This document shows, piece by piece, positions 35,779-45,603 of a DNA stretch of 64,000 bases. Source of the stretch: Bacteroidota bacterium (GTDB taxonomy: Bacteria; Bacteroidota; Bacteroidia; Chitinophagales; LD1). Position numbers and translations under genes: made by a program. The notes beneath the pieces were generated by a model. That model was not told the origin of the DNA, did no database searches, and worked only from the letters and a program-made list of their open reading frames with translations. Position 1 is the first letter of the stretch. Every line of letters begins with the position of its first letter. The DNA lies in assembly GCA_016722375.1 (NCBI GenBank), contig JADKJG010000004.1:324649-388648 (forward strand), given 5' to 3'.

Positions 35779-37728
35779 ATGATTCCCAAACTTACGATAC
35801 AGAAAATCAACGATGAAGCCCGCGTAGAGGAAGTGGTGGGCGAATTTGTGACGCTGAAAAAGCGCGGCGCAAATTTGCTGGGGCTTTGTCCGTTTCACAA
35901 CGAGAAAACGCCGTCGTTCAACGTGAATCCGGCGCGAAATATTTATAAGTGTTTTGGTTGCGGAAAAGGAGGTGGGCCTTTGCAGTTTCTGATGGATTAT
36001 CAGCAGTTGAGCTATCCCGATGCGCTGCGCTATCTGGCCAAGAAGTACAATATCGAAATTGACGAAGAGCAGAAAAGCGACGAGGAAAAGAAAAAGGAGC
36101 AGGAGCAGTATAGCTTGGTGGAGAGCATCCACATTGCCAACAGCGCGGCGCAGAAGTTTTTTACCGAATATATGTTGCATAACGACAACGGTAAAATAGG
36201 ACTGGCCTATTTTAAAGAGCGCGGCTTTCTGACGCATACGATTGAGAAATTTCAACTGGGCTTTGCACCAGAGGGCGGCGATGTGTTTACCAAACATGCG
36301 CTGAAGGAGGGCTTTCAATTAGACATTCTGAAAAAAGCCGGGCTGACTTCGCCGAAAGAAAACAGTACCTACGATTTCTTTCGCAACCGGGTGATGTTTC
36401 CGATTCACAACATGACCGGTAAGGTGGTGGGCTTTGGGGGGCGCATCATGGCGAAGGATGAAAAGGCGCCGAAGTATGTGAACACGTCGGAGAGCGAGGT
36501 GTATCAGAAGAGTAAGATTCTTTATGGCGCCTACTTTGCAAAAAATGAAATAAGAAAGAAGGATGAATGTTTTTTGGTGGAAGGATATACCGATGTGGTT
36601 TCGCTGGCGCAAGCCGGTATTGAAAACGCAGTGGCTTCGTCCGGCACCTCGCTGACAACGGACCAGATTAAACTGGTGAAGCGGATTACATCCAACATCA
36701 CGATTTTGTATGATGGCGATGCGGCGGGTATCAAGGCCGCGCTGCGCGGAACCGATTTGATTTTGGAGGAAGGGATGAACGTGCGCATCGTGATTCTGCC
36801 CGATGGCGAAGACCCGGATTCGTATGTGCGCAAGGTAGGAGCGGAGGCCTTTGAAACATTTGTGAAGGAACAGAAGAAAGATTTAATCCTGTTCAAGTCC
36901 ACGCTCTTTGCCAAAGAAGCCAAGGCAGACCCCATCAAGAAGGCAGAGTTGATTCGCGACATCATCGAATCTATTGCCAAGATACCGGACACGATTCATC
37001 GCTCGGTATATATCAAAGAGTCCAGTCAGTTGTTCGACATGAGCGAGCAAATTCTAATTACGGAGGTCAATAAAATCAGGAGGAGAAAGGCGAAGGAAAA
37101 CGAAAGAGGAACGGAGCCAGTTGCGCAAAATCAAAACCAGCCCGATGAAGTGCCGCAGGCGATTCATCAAGAACAATTCAACCAAGCGACATCCAATCTA
37201 CATATTCTGGAGCGGGATGTAGTGCGCATTCTAATTGAGTTCGGCTCGGAGATGATTGAGCAGGAAGGCGAGCAAGTATCGGTGGCGAGATATATGCTAG
37301 ACGAACTGGAAGGGATTGATATTGAGAGCAAACAATACAAGCCGGTGTATGATTTGGTGAAGAGAGAAGTGGCGGGAGGAACTGCCCAGAGCGAAAAATA
37401 TTTCACGACCCATGAGGAGGAACAGATTTCATACATAGCCATTGAGCTGTTGACACAGCCCTATTCGTTGAGCGAAAACTGGTTGAATAAATTGAGAATT
37501 TACGTGCCGACTAAAAAGGATAATCTGGTGAAGGATATTCATTCTTCCGTCGTGCGGCTCAAGCAGTTTCGGAACATTGCCGAAATCAAGAAAGTAGAAG
37601 TCCTGCTCCGCGAAACTAAAGACGAAGCGGAATTGATAAAGCTGATGAAACTTCACAAATTGCTCACGCAGCAGAAAAAGGAGTTTGCAGCGCTGGTGGG
37701 CAATGTGATTTATCGGCCCACGACATAG
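35779..37728 (+). CDS. dnaG: DNA primase
   Basis: Makes RNA primers at the replication fork. 649 residues from ATG 35779 (MIPKLTIQKINDEARVEEVV). The CHC2 zinc finger has CPFH (C37, H40) and CFGCG (C58, C61). The toprim core contains FLVEGYTDVVSLAQAG and ILYDGDAAGIKAALRG with its acidic metal ligands. The C-terminal helicase-binding region (about 430-649) is diverged, as usual for the phylum. Complete. It converges on the ParE toxin gene with 3 bases between the stops. Confidence 0.97.
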   Translation: MIPKLTIQKINDEARVEEVVGEFVTLKKRGANLLGLCPFHNEKTPSFNVNPARNIYKCFGCGKGGGPLQFLMDYQQLSYPDALRYLAKKYNIEIDEEQKSDEEKKKEQEQYSLVESIHIANSAAQKFFTEYMLHNDNGKIGLAYFKERGFLTHTIEKFQLGFAPEGGDVFTKHALKEGFQLDILKKAGLTSPKENSTYDFFRNRVMFPIHNMTGKVVGFGGRIMAKDEKAPKYVNTSESEVYQKSKILYGAYFAKNEIRKKDECFLVEGYTDVVSLAQAGIENAVASSGTSLTTDQIKLVKRITSNITILYDGDAAGIKAALRGTDLILEEGMNVRIVILPDGEDPDSYVRKVGAEAFETFVKEQKKDLILFKSTLFAKEAKADPIKKAELIRDIIESIAKIPDTIHRSVYIKESSQLFDMSEQILITEVNKIRRRKAKENERGTEPVAQNQNQPDEVPQAIHQEQFNQATSNLHILERDVVRILIEFGSEMIEQEGEQVSVARYMLDELEGIDIESKQYKPVYDLVKREVAGGTAQSEKYFTTHEEEQISYIAIELLTQPYSLSENWLNKLRIYVPTKKDNLVKDIHSSVVRLKQFRNIAEIKKVEVLLRETKDEAELIKLMKLHKLLTQQKKEFAALVGNVIYRPTT

Positions 37729-37731
37729 GAG

Positions 37732-38028
37732 TCATTTTCTGGCTTCCCAGTATTTAGGTATCCTTTTATGATGAGCGAATGCGATGACGATAACATCTTT
37801 TTTTCGCACCTCAAAAACTATTTTATAGGGGAAACGTATCAGGTTTACTTTCCGAGTCCTTTTATAGACCTTCTGAAAGGATAGGGGATGGGTGGCAATT
37901 ATCTCAAACGTTCGTTCAATTTCTTTGATGAGTTGCCCGGCAAGCTTTGGGTTTATTTCCAAATGCCATTCTATGGCAGCGAATAAATCAGTATTAAAAC
38001 CTTCGAGGGCTCTGATATTATAAGCCAT
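37732..38028 (-). CDS. ParE/RelE-family toxin
   Basis: 98 residues with the ParE-like fold: AIEWHLEINPKLAGQLIKEIERTF helices, IIATHPLSFQKVYKRTRKVNL and the final strand pair IRFPYKIVFEVRKKDVIVIAFAHHKR, ending YWEAR. Toxins of this fold inhibit gyrase (ParE) or cleave mRNA (RelE); which one is not readable. The ATG overlaps the stop of a truncated antitoxin, the normal coupling for such pairs. Confidence 0.85.
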   Translation of the reverse strand: MAYNIRALEGFNTDLFAAIEWHLEINPKLAGQLIKEIERTFEIIATHPLSFQKVYKRTRKVNLIRFPYKIVFEVRKKDVIVIAFAHHKRIPKYWEARK

Positions 38029-38103
38029 ATTTTTTTGAAATCATTTGTCTGACTTCTTTCCAGTCTTTCGCCGATTCTGGATTCTTTGTGTGCTCTGCCG
38101 CTC
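38018..38103 (-). pseudogene. Truncated antitoxin, C-terminal end only
   Basis: Reading into the toxin start, the frame encodes RAAEHTKNPESAKDWKEV then RQMISKKYGL and a TAA at 38018-38020, overlapping the toxin ATG. This looks like the tail of a small addiction-module antitoxin. An in-frame stop lies immediately upstream (near 38104) and the following sequence is a different, GC-rich element, so the N-terminal part is missing. Confidence 0.65.
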
Positions 38104-38240
38104 TTTACCCTTGGAAATCTTCCCCGGTTAAGGGGGGCGCCGCCTCCTCACACACCTCTAAACCACCTACAAAATTGGAGGGCTGCATTTGTATCAAAGC
38201 AGCGGGCGGTTTGGCGGCCCCTCACCCTTGGGGATGGTTT
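38104..38240. mobile_element. Candidate small inserted element with GC-rich inverted repeat
   Basis: GC-rich segment unlike its surroundings. GGGGCGCCGCC near 38136 can pair with GGCGGCCCC near 38213, and the ends share ACCCTTGG (about 38106 and 38226) as a direct repeat. It begins exactly where the antitoxin frame is lost. No open frame inside. The element type is an inference. Confidence 0.45.
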
Positions 38241-38254
38241 TCATAAAATACTTT

Positions 38255-38895
38255 CTACGAATTTAATGATTTATCTCCCAACACGTAGGTAATCGCGTGA
38301 TCCTCAAAAAACTCATAGCCTATCTTCAGGTTGTTTAGTTTGAATTCGCTTGGTCTGTCGGCCACTACTATCTGACCTTGAAGTTCTCCTTTGCTTTTCA
38401 TTTCAAAGGCTCAATCAACAACTGAGTCATGAAGTCAATCTCGCGCATGCCGTAGAGTTTGTATAGGGATTCTTTGGCACTCCAGTAAAGAATCAATTTT
38501 TCTATTTTTTCTTCAGAAGAAATAGAGCTGATTTCATCTTCCCGAAGAAACTTGAAAGCGATGCGCTCTACTTTAGAATCAATTCGTTCTAAATCAAGGC
38601 CCACATAATATTGCTTGCTCTGCATCACAGCGGCTAACTCACGGGTATGTGTGATAGATAAATGATGTGCCGAATTCCTGAGAAAAGGTTTGCCGGATTC
38701 TTCTTTCACCACCTCAGAAAAGATTCCGTTCATTTCGTTCACCAGATGACGGGTGGCAAACCACTGCAGCTTTTTGTTTTCATTCTTTATATCAGGATGC
38801 CAGTTGAAAAGAGATTCAAAATAGGACAGGGGTTCGGTAATTTTCCACACCGAGATTTCAAAGTCAGTTCCGCTAATTTTTTTGCAGAGAGGCAT
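38255..38895 (-). CDS. 4'-phosphopantetheinyl transferase, frameshifted near the C-terminus
   Basis: Sfp-type enzyme that activates carrier proteins with a phosphopantetheine arm; about 213 residues when repaired. Motifs are VGLDLERID and LYWSAKESLYKLYG, the metal-binding and catalytic signatures. As given, the frame stops after LLIEPLK at 38398; adding one base in the AAA run at 38405-38407 continues as IEPFEMKSKGELQGQIVVADR to TAG at 38255, the expected C-terminus. The ATG overlaps the porT stop by one base (TAATG), so it is translationally coupled. An error is likelier than decay. Confidence 0.82.
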
Positions 38896-39575
38896 TAGCC
38901 TTCGAGATTCAAGGTAATGGTAAAGGTTCGCGAATACATCCGCTGAATGGTGCGCGAGTAAATCAGCCCCGGTGTTTGGGACAGTATGTTTACAAACCCA
39001 TGACTGACCTTGAACTCGGGAGAAAGAATGAAGTAGGGGAAATAGATCATCATTCCAATGCCCAATTCTGCTCCGGCATCGTGTCGGTTTACTTTAATAA
39101 TATCATCTGCCTTTCGCGCCTTTACGTTCGAGGCTAAGTCAAAATCATATCGCACCCCTGCAATGGCATAAATGCGAAAGTCTTTAATCGGTTTAGATTT
39201 GAAACGAAGCAGCAGCGGGAAGTCAAGATAGATGGACGAGATGGTCTTTTTAATTTTGTTGGAATTAAGGTCTTCGTAAATTATGGCCTTATCAGAAAAG
39301 GAAAGCGTCGGGATAAACCGGAGATCAAAGTTTTTATGAAACTGATAATTGCCGATGATGCCGAGATTGAAACCGGGACCAATGCCGGGGCGGAAATATC
39401 GAATAGAATCATTTGCAGGATCCAGCCGGGCATGAGTGATAGTGTAGTCCGCTACATTTCCACCAATAGCGATGCCGAAGTAAATGTCTTTCTTGCCTAG
39501 TTCATTTATATTGTACTGGGCAGATAGACCAAGACTCGAAAGCAGAATCAGAGTAGCCAGAATCTGCTTTCTCAC
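38895..39575 (-). CDS. porT: PorT-family outer-membrane beta-barrel protein
   Basis: Predicted T9SS component, about 226 residues. GTG 39575 gives MRKQILATLILLSSLGLSAQ, a signal peptide; longer starts overlap menG and lack one. The body is an eight-strand-type barrel with alternating strands (GKKDIYFGIAIGGNVADYTI, then FNLGIIGNYQFHKNFDLRFIP and ISSIYLDFPLLLRFKSK) and the C-terminal strand TFTITLNLEG. A gene following menG is the location recalled for porT in other Bacteroidota, which supports the call. It fits the several T9SS cargo genes here. Confidence 0.83.
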   Translation of the reverse strand: MRKQILATLILLSSLGLSAQYNINELGKKDIYFGIAIGGNVADYTITHARLDPANDSIRYFRPGIGPGFNLGIIGNYQFHKNFDLRFIPTLSFSDKAIIYEDLNSNKIKKTISSIYLDFPLLLRFKSKPIKDFRIYAIAGVRYDFDLASNVKARKADDIIKVNRHDAGAELGIGMMIYFPYFILSPEFKVSHGFVNILSQTPGLIYSRTIQRMYSRTFTITLNLEG

Positions 39576-39649
39576 TAAAAAGGAGCGAAAAATCGGGAAT
39601 GACGAATAACTAGATTGCAAACTATGAACTTTAAATTTCAAACATAAAT

Positions 39650-40378
39650 TCACTTCTCCATCGAATAAAAGGCACAAGCACCTAACGTAAGCGCTTGCCA
39701 CTTCACATTTCTGAAGCCAATATTCTCTAAAATCTTGACCAACTCCAAACCTTCTGGAAATACTTCTACACTTTCGGGCAGGTAGCTGTATGCTCTGCTG
39801 TCCTTTGATACAATCCTTCCAATCAGCGGCACGATATTTTTGAAGTATAAACTATAAAACCATCGGATTATTGCATTGGGCGGTTTAGAAGCCTCCAAGA
39901 TGGCTATTCGCGCTCTGGGCTTCACCACTCGATACATTTCCTTTAGACCGGCATTAAGATTTTCGAAATTACGGATGCCGAAACCAACCGTCAGCGCATC
40001 GAAAGAGTCATTCTCAAAAGGCATTCGCTCCGAATCTCCCTTAATGAACTCGACGATTGACTCTGCTTTCAGTTGCTTCGCTTTAGCTCTGCCATATTTC
40101 ATCATACCTTCTGAAAGATCGAACGCTATAATTTTCGTTGGCTTCAGGCTGAGCGCTTCAAAAGCAAAGTCGCCGGTGCCGGTAGCTACATCAAGAATCC
40201 TTTCGGGTTGGACCGCTCCAATATATTTAACGGCTTTCCTTCTCCAGCTAATGTCAATACCTAAAGACAATAAATGATTCAAGAAATCATACCGATGGGC
40301 AATGTGATCAAACATCTCTTCCACCTGTTCTTTCTTTGTTCTGGAAAGATCGTTATAGGGAGTTACGGTTTTACTCAT
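39650..40378 (-). CDS. menG: Demethylmenaquinone methyltransferase
   Basis: Last step of menaquinone synthesis (ubiE/menG family), 242 residues. Signatures are MFDHIAHRYDFLNHLLSLGID, the SAM loop ILDVATGTGDFAFEA, and VGFGIRNFENLNAGLKEMYRV with ILEASKP. All family motifs are intact. It heads a menG-porT-phosphopantetheinyl transferase string on this strand. Menaquinone rather than ubiquinone is inferred from the phylum. Confidence 0.95.
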   Translation of the reverse strand: MSKTVTPYNDLSRTKKEQVEEMFDHIAHRYDFLNHLLSLGIDISWRRKAVKYIGAVQPERILDVATGTGDFAFEALSLKPTKIIAFDLSEGMMKYGRAKAKQLKAESIVEFIKGDSERMPFENDSFDALTVGFGIRNFENLNAGLKEMYRVVKPRARIAILEASKPPNAIIRWFYSLYFKNIVPLIGRIVSKDSRAYSYLPESVEVFPEGLELVKILENIGFRNVKWQALTLGACAFYSMEK

Positions 40379-40471
40379 GCAAGGCGCGAAAATAATGGGT
40401 TCATCGAGTTTCTTTCGATGCTATATTATTAAAGCAATAGTAACGGAGTGCTTTTTATATATTTTCACGGC

Positions 40472-41095
40472 ATGATTATCAAATACGCTGAATATACCGC
40501 TAGCTATGTGGACGTGAAGAAGTGTCCCGAGGCAAAACTTCCGGAGTTTTCGTTCATCGGGCGTTCTAACGTCGGCAAATCTTCTCTGATTAATAGCCTT
40601 TGCGGACGCAAAGCGCTTTCCAAAGTGTCTAAAACTCCCGGCAAGACTCAAACGATTAATTTCTTTGACATCAACCACCGATTCAATTTAGTGGATTTGC
40701 CGGGCTATGGTTTTGCAAAGAAATCTAAGACGCAGCGCGATCAGTGGGACAATATGATTCGCAACTACATTTTGCACAGAGAACAATTGCGATATGTTGC
40801 TTTATTAATAGATGCAAGAATCCCTCCTCAACAATCTGATTTGGATTTTTGTAATTGGATGGGAAAAAATAATGTCCCTTTTATCATTCTCTTCACTAAG
40901 TCAGACAAACCGGGTAGTCGCGAAGTGATTACCAATACTCAGAATTTTAATAATCGCTTACTCGAAAACTGGACTGCTTTGCCTCCTTCCTTTATAACCT
41001 CTGCTGTGAGCAATTATGGCCGCGAATCTGTGCTTGACTTTATCCATCAGGCTGTGGAGGAGTACTATCAAGGAGGGGACAGACTAAGTCTATAA
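40472..41095 (+). CDS. engB: Ribosome biogenesis GTPase EngB (YihA/YsxC)
   Basis: Essential small GTPase for large-subunit assembly, 207 residues from ATG 40472 (MIIKYAEYTASYVDVKKCPE). G1 GRSNVGKSSL, G2 TPGKTQTINFF, G3 VDLPGYGFA, G4 LFTKSDK and G5 ITSAVSN are all present. An upstream start at 40448 would add eight hydrophobic residues not typical of the family. It is divergent from menG. Confidence 0.96.
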   Translation: MIIKYAEYTASYVDVKKCPEAKLPEFSFIGRSNVGKSSLINSLCGRKALSKVSKTPGKTQTINFFDINHRFNLVDLPGYGFAKKSKTQRDQWDNMIRNYILHREQLRYVALLIDARIPPQQSDLDFCNWMGKNNVPFIILFTKSDKPGSREVITNTQNFNNRLLENWTALPPSFITSAVSNYGRESVLDFIHQAVEEYYQGGDRLSL

Positions 41096-41268
41096 GTTTG
41101 TCCTTCCGCCAAGGAAAGGCCCCATAACAGTCCGGTAAAAGATAAACTGAAGAAGCAAGGTTGCTTTTTAGGCATTAACCTTGGCCAATCAGTATCTTAT
41201 CAAGTACTAAAGGGTATATTCCAATTCTTCTTTTCTTCGCGGCGCTTTTTTAGGCCATTATTTTACCA

Positions 41269-41502
41269 ATGAATCGTTTGAACCAGTTTTTTCGCAAGGT
41301 CTATTCCAGTCCTTCCTTGATTTGGAAGGCTGGTATCGGTTTGCTGTTTATTGTTTTGGGACTGGCCATCATCTTTTATCCTGCTTTTGCCAATGCTTTA
41401 TCGGAAACTGCGCGCTACAGTTTTTCAGCTCTGTTAGTGTTCTACGGCCTATTTCGTTTGGTCACCTTTTATATGGAATACAAAAATGATGATGCTGAAT
41501 AA
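41269..41502 (+). CDS. Small conserved-looking membrane protein
   Basis: 77 residues with two hydrophobic helices (IWKAGIGLLFIVLGLAIIFYP and YSFSALLVFYGLFRLVTFYM) and a charged tail. It overlaps the next gene by 17 bases, so the two are translationally linked. No family name is recognised; the pairing with a phosphate-binding-like lipoprotein suggests a role in the same envelope function. Confidence 0.75.
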   Translation: MNRLNQFFRKVYSSPSLIWKAGIGLLFIVLGLAIIFYPAFANALSETARYSFSALLVFYGLFRLVTFYMEYKNDDAE

Positions 41503-42451
41503 ATCTTATTCCTCTTTGTCCAGCTTTCTTTTGCTACTACTGTTTTTCGCCTCTTGTGGAAATGATTCAGCGCATGACCCAACTAAAACAGGGCGAAACA
41601 AAATTTATAAAGGGAATTTGAACATCGTATCGGATGTAGGATTAGAGCCAATCGTTCACCAACAGGCCCAAGTATTTGAACATTTGAACGACAGTATTGC
41701 AGTGCATATTGAATTTAAGTCGGAAGCCGGAATGTTGGATGATTTCCGGTCCGGTAAAGCCCAAGTAATGCTACTGACCCGTATGCTGACCGAAAGAGAG
41801 AAGGAGTATTTGAAAATGAACGACACCATTTATGTCCGAGAACTGGAGGTGGCTCACGATGCCATTGCGATGATTGGCAACCCTCAATTCAATGATGTAG
41901 ATTTGGATACGCTGCTATTGAAAAAATACTTTACGGCAAAAGAAACTCAATCTAATTATCCCGTGCTGGTTTTTGATAATCAGAACATGAGCATCATCAA
42001 ACAGCTATTTGCATGGGCCAAGATTGAGGAGGGGAAGACTTCGCAGGTCTATGCACTGCCTACCTCGGAAGCGGTGATTGCTTATGTAGAGCAACATCCA
42101 AATAGCATTGGCTTTATCCCGTACGCCTTGGTGAGCGATGAGGATGAGCAAGGTATACGTGCGTTGATGAAGCGGGTAAAAATTTTAAGTTTGCGCACTC
42201 GAAACGAGGAGGGGAATACGATTCGTGTTAGCGCTAATCAATCTGATATTGCCACCGGAGATTATCCATTCACCCGCAGCATCAATGCGGTAATCAGGTA
42301 TGGATACCGGGATAGTATCGAATGGCGATTTATGAATTTCCTCTTTAGAGAAAAAGGCGCAAAGGTTTTTCTAAAAGCGGGTTGGGTGCCTGCTAAGATG
42401 CCGGAGCGTGAGATAAATGTTAATACTGGTGAAATTCCTATAACAAATTGA
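41486..42451 (+). CDS. PstS-like substrate-binding lipoprotein
   Basis: 321 residues with signal peptide and lipobox LFFASC. The mature protein has the PBP-like fold of phosphate-binding proteins (GNLNIVSDVGLEPIVHQQAQVF, then HIEFKSEAGMLDDFRSGKAQV and the closing INAVIRYGYRDSIEWRFMNFL), but the usual phosphate-contact TGSG-like loop is not obvious. No PstCAB transporter follows; a TPR gene follows instead. It may sense or bind an anion without forming a classic ABC importer. Any of three tandem ATGs at 41486, 41489 or 41492 may be the start. Family call is moderate. Confidence 0.75.
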   Translation: MMMLNKSYSSLSSFLLLLLFFASCGNDSAHDPTKTGRNKIYKGNLNIVSDVGLEPIVHQQAQVFEHLNDSIAVHIEFKSEAGMLDDFRSGKAQVMLLTRMLTEREKEYLKMNDTIYVRELEVAHDAIAMIGNPQFNDVDLDTLLLKKYFTAKETQSNYPVLVFDNQNMSIIKQLFAWAKIEEGKTSQVYALPTSEAVIAYVEQHPNSIGFIPYALVSDEDEQGIRALMKRVKILSLRTRNEEGNTIRVSANQSDIATGDYPFTRSINAVIRYGYRDSIEWRFMNFLFREKGAKVFLKAGWVPAKMPEREINVNTGEIPITN

Positions 42452-42500
42452 AACCCGTGACGTTAGTTTATATCCAAAGCATACAACGAAAGAAGATAAA

Positions 42501-44084
42501 ATGAAAAAGACCATTGTTTCAGCACTAATCACCTTTTTAACCTTTTCTGCCTTTTCACAAACTTTGCCGGATGCTCAGCGCGAGATAGACAATGAAAACT
42601 ATTTCAGGGCTAAGCAAATTCTGTTTAAACTATTAAACGATCCCGAGCAAAACAAAGCTGAGGTAGCCTATTATCTTGGAAATACACTTCTCAAAAGCGA
42701 GGACCCAGACTCTGCAAAACTATTTTATAAGATGGCTTATAATCCCGATACCCGTTCTGCGCTGGGATATGTTGCCAATGGGCGACTGGCTCTTTTATCT
42801 AAGAATAAAGCAGAAGCCAAAACTAATTTTGATCGGGCGCTGCAAACCAGCAAGATGAAGAATGCAACGATTTATTATGAAATCGGCGACGCTTATTTCC
42901 GTCCGGTAATTATGGATTTACAGACGGCCATTACTTATTTTGAAGGAGCATATAATTTAGATAATAAGAATACCACTATCATGCTGTCACTGGGCGATGC
43001 CTACCTTGAAAATTCGGTCAACGACAACACGATGGGCGGCAAAGCGATGAATAAGTATGAAGCTGCTGCTGATTTAAACAAAAACTTGGCACTGGCTTGG
43101 ATAAAAATCGGAAGGCTTTCTATGCGCGGACGAATTTATGACCAGGCTATTGATGCTTTTAATAAAGCATTGGCTATTGATCAAAAATATCCTTTGGTTT
43201 ATAAAGAACTGGCAGAAGCTTACTATCTGACCAGACAGTACGATAAGGTAAAGCCTAACTTCGAAAAATATATTGCCCTCAGTCCCGGTGACAATCAGGC
43301 GCGGACTACGCTCGCCTCACTTAATTTCCAGAGCAAAGATTATGATAAAGCTATTGAGGAATCTACTATTGGTTTAAAGAACGACTCCTCTAACTATATC
43401 TTTCAACGAGTTCTTGCTTTTTCCAATTATGAACTAAAACGTTATAAGGAGGCAAGCGAAGCAATCAAGAGGTTTTGGGAGTTGCCAAACAAGAAGGTTA
43501 AAGATGCTGATATTATCTATTCAGCGCATATTGCTGCCGCAGTTGGCGATACTGCTCTTGCGATGGACTATTTTAGAAAAGCATTGGCGAACGATTCCGA
43601 CAACTGCGACATGATGACCGAATTTGCGAAGGTGTTGTTTCAGTCGCAGCGCTATGAAGATGCTATTTCGCAATACAAACTGGCAAACGATAAATGTGGT
43701 CGTCTGGGCTCGGTTGAAATTTATTATTTAGGAAGAAGTTATTATACTTTAAAGGACTCTGCCATGGCGGATACAACCTTTGCAGAATTTATTGCCCGAA
43801 ACCCCGGCTCGCCGGATGGTTATTACTGGCGTGCTCATACGCTGTCGCGATTTATGTTTGCCAAGAACGACAAAGACTTTCCCGCCACTCCTTTTTATCA
43901 GAAATATGTCGAGTTGACCTCGACCGACCCAGCGCGATATAAAAGAAACCTGATAGAGGCTTATGACTATTTAGGGGCATCTTCCTTTGATCAAGACAAA
44001 AAGCAGTCTAAAGAATATTTCATGAAGGCAATAGAACTCGACCCTGCCGATGAGTTTGCCCTGCTTTATTTGAAGTCTTTTTAG
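42501..44084 (+). CDS. Exported multi-TPR protein
   Basis: 527 residues: signal peptide (MKKTIVSALITFLTFSAFSQ) then at least ten tetratricopeptide-type units spanning almost the whole length, e.g. ALAWIKIGRLSMRGRIYDQA and YPLVYKELAEAYYLTRQYDK. Such periplasmic TPR solenoids serve as scaffolds. It starts 49 bases after the PstS-like gene, the end of a three-gene set with the small membrane protein. Partner unknown. Confidence 0.88.
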   Translation: MKKTIVSALITFLTFSAFSQTLPDAQREIDNENYFRAKQILFKLLNDPEQNKAEVAYYLGNTLLKSEDPDSAKLFYKMAYNPDTRSALGYVANGRLALLSKNKAEAKTNFDRALQTSKMKNATIYYEIGDAYFRPVIMDLQTAITYFEGAYNLDNKNTTIMLSLGDAYLENSVNDNTMGGKAMNKYEAAADLNKNLALAWIKIGRLSMRGRIYDQAIDAFNKALAIDQKYPLVYKELAEAYYLTRQYDKVKPNFEKYIALSPGDNQARTTLASLNFQSKDYDKAIEESTIGLKNDSSNYIFQRVLAFSNYELKRYKEASEAIKRFWELPNKKVKDADIIYSAHIAAAVGDTALAMDYFRKALANDSDNCDMMTEFAKVLFQSQRYEDAISQYKLANDKCGRLGSVEIYYLGRSYYTLKDSAMADTTFAEFIARNPGSPDGYYWRAHTLSRFMFAKNDKDFPATPFYQKYVELTSTDPARYKRNLIEAYDYLGASSFDQDKKQSKEYFMKAIELDPADEFALLYLKSF

Positions 44085-44296
44085 ATGACGCTGACCATAT
44101 CTAGCGGTAATATTTGAAGAGACCTTCATCTTAACGGTCAACTACCTAATTGATTCCACAATAGCTTGAGATAATGCGCTTCTGTATGAGGAAGAAGGCA
44201 TAATTGCATTGAATACAAGCGCTACTTGTAATCTTTCTCGTCATACATGAAACATTAGTAGGCGTTTACCTGTATAGTACAAGTAAAACCGGAAAC

Positions 44297-44808
44297 ATGA
44301 ATGAAATTACTTTTGAGGGACAATACGAATACTATCGTTGTGTACACCACGATTTTAATAATGCCTATAAAATGGTGAATCAGTATGTTTCGGAACTATA
44401 TCTGTTGCCCAAAAAACTGATGGATAACACCGCCGAAGAACTGAATCGCTTTGTTACAGACTACAAATTCAAAAAGGATGAAAAAATAAGTGATGGTTCT
44501 TATAAGACCGTACTAGATTTTATTCAGCAGATGGATGAGTTTGCAGAGGAAACTCAGGATTTGTATCAAATGCACAAGAAGCATAATGATAAAAGCCGCG
44601 TTTATTTGGACAAAGTAGAAGAACTGAATCAAAAAACGAAGGACGTATCATCTCTGAATATGCTGTGGAATACATCAGCCTAACTCAGGAATTAACCAAC
44701 CTCCACGAAAGTCTGAAAAAGATAAAATCTAAAGCAGATGAAATGGTGGACAAATTGGAACGCATAGAATTGCGTTGGGTAAACATTCGTCAAAGAGTCT
44801 GCGCTTAG
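44297..44808 (+). CDS. Helical (coiled-coil) protein, first of a tandem pair, frameshifted
   Basis: About 170 residues if one A is added to the A6 tract at 44631-44636. The first part reads MNEITFEGQYEYYRCVHHDF; after the tract the frame continues NEGRIISEYAVEYISLTQEL, then LKKIKSKADEMVDKLERIELRWVNI to TAG at 44806-44808. As given it stops after 128 residues. Entirely helical with a C-terminal coiled coil, no signal peptide. It is related to the next gene (PKKLMDNTAEELNRFV against PKQFIEQTTPAIDKYL; KADEMVDKLERIELRW against RSDEMVKKLETIETRW). Function unknown. Confidence 0.68.
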
Positions 44809-44995
44809 TCCTCATCCGTTCGATCATTCATTAGTACTTCATCGCTCTCCGAAGAACGATGGCATCCGTATTGATTTTTCCCAACCGACACATCTTACAG
44901 AAACGGTAAAATACAATCTCTGTGTTTTACAATAAGAAAGGGAAAGTGAAAACTATTTTCATAAGGTACGTATATCAATAGTATAACCGTACTCT

Positions 44996-45494
44996 ATGAG
45001 CCAACTCCCCCCAGCAAGTCAACTTGATATTCTCCGAAGTTCTCGAAACGAATTGGAAGAAGTGTATAAAGAAGTGAATCGTCATTTTGAGGAACTGCAT
45101 CCTTTGCCCAAACAGTTTATAGAACAAACGACTCCTGCTATAGATAAATACCTGCAAAAATTTTCTAAACCAGGCGCTGCGGATGACTTATTTGTTTTTC
45201 AAGCGCTTATGGGTTTTTTGAATCAATTTGATGACTTTGCTTTAATGGCTAACGAGGTGTTTTTCGGAATATGACGAAGACTCTAAAACTTGTAAAGAAT
45301 ATCTCGATAAAATCTCCGACTTGGAACAATTGTTTAAGGACAATTCATCCGGTGATCTTAATTCTATTGCCCCCTCTATTACCGAAATGAGCAATCGGAT
45401 GAACAACATTAAAATCCGTTCAGACGAAATGGTTAAGAAGTTGGAAACAATTGAAACTAGATGGAAAAAAATCAAAACAAAAATCGGGACATAA
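44996..45494 (+). CDS. Helical (coiled-coil) protein, second of a tandem pair, frameshifted
   Basis: About 165 residues if one T is removed from the T5 tract at 45260-45264. First frame: MSQLPPASQLDILRSSRNEL to LMANEVFFGI then stop; repaired frame continues SEYDEDSKTCKEYLDKISDL and MNNIKIRSDEMVKKLETIE to TAA at 45492-45494. Same layout as the paralogue at 44297: N-terminal helices, P-x-P-K motif, C-terminal coiled coil. That both copies break in homopolymers points to indel errors. Function unknown. Confidence 0.68.
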
Positions 45495-45603
45495 CCGCAA
45501 GGTCATTACCTTCTTATCAGATTTCAGATTCTTCCTCATCTCTTCGTCGCTTCCATACAAACAGCGTGTAAGCTTTCTTGTTTTTTTGAAGGTTTAAGAT
45601 TGC

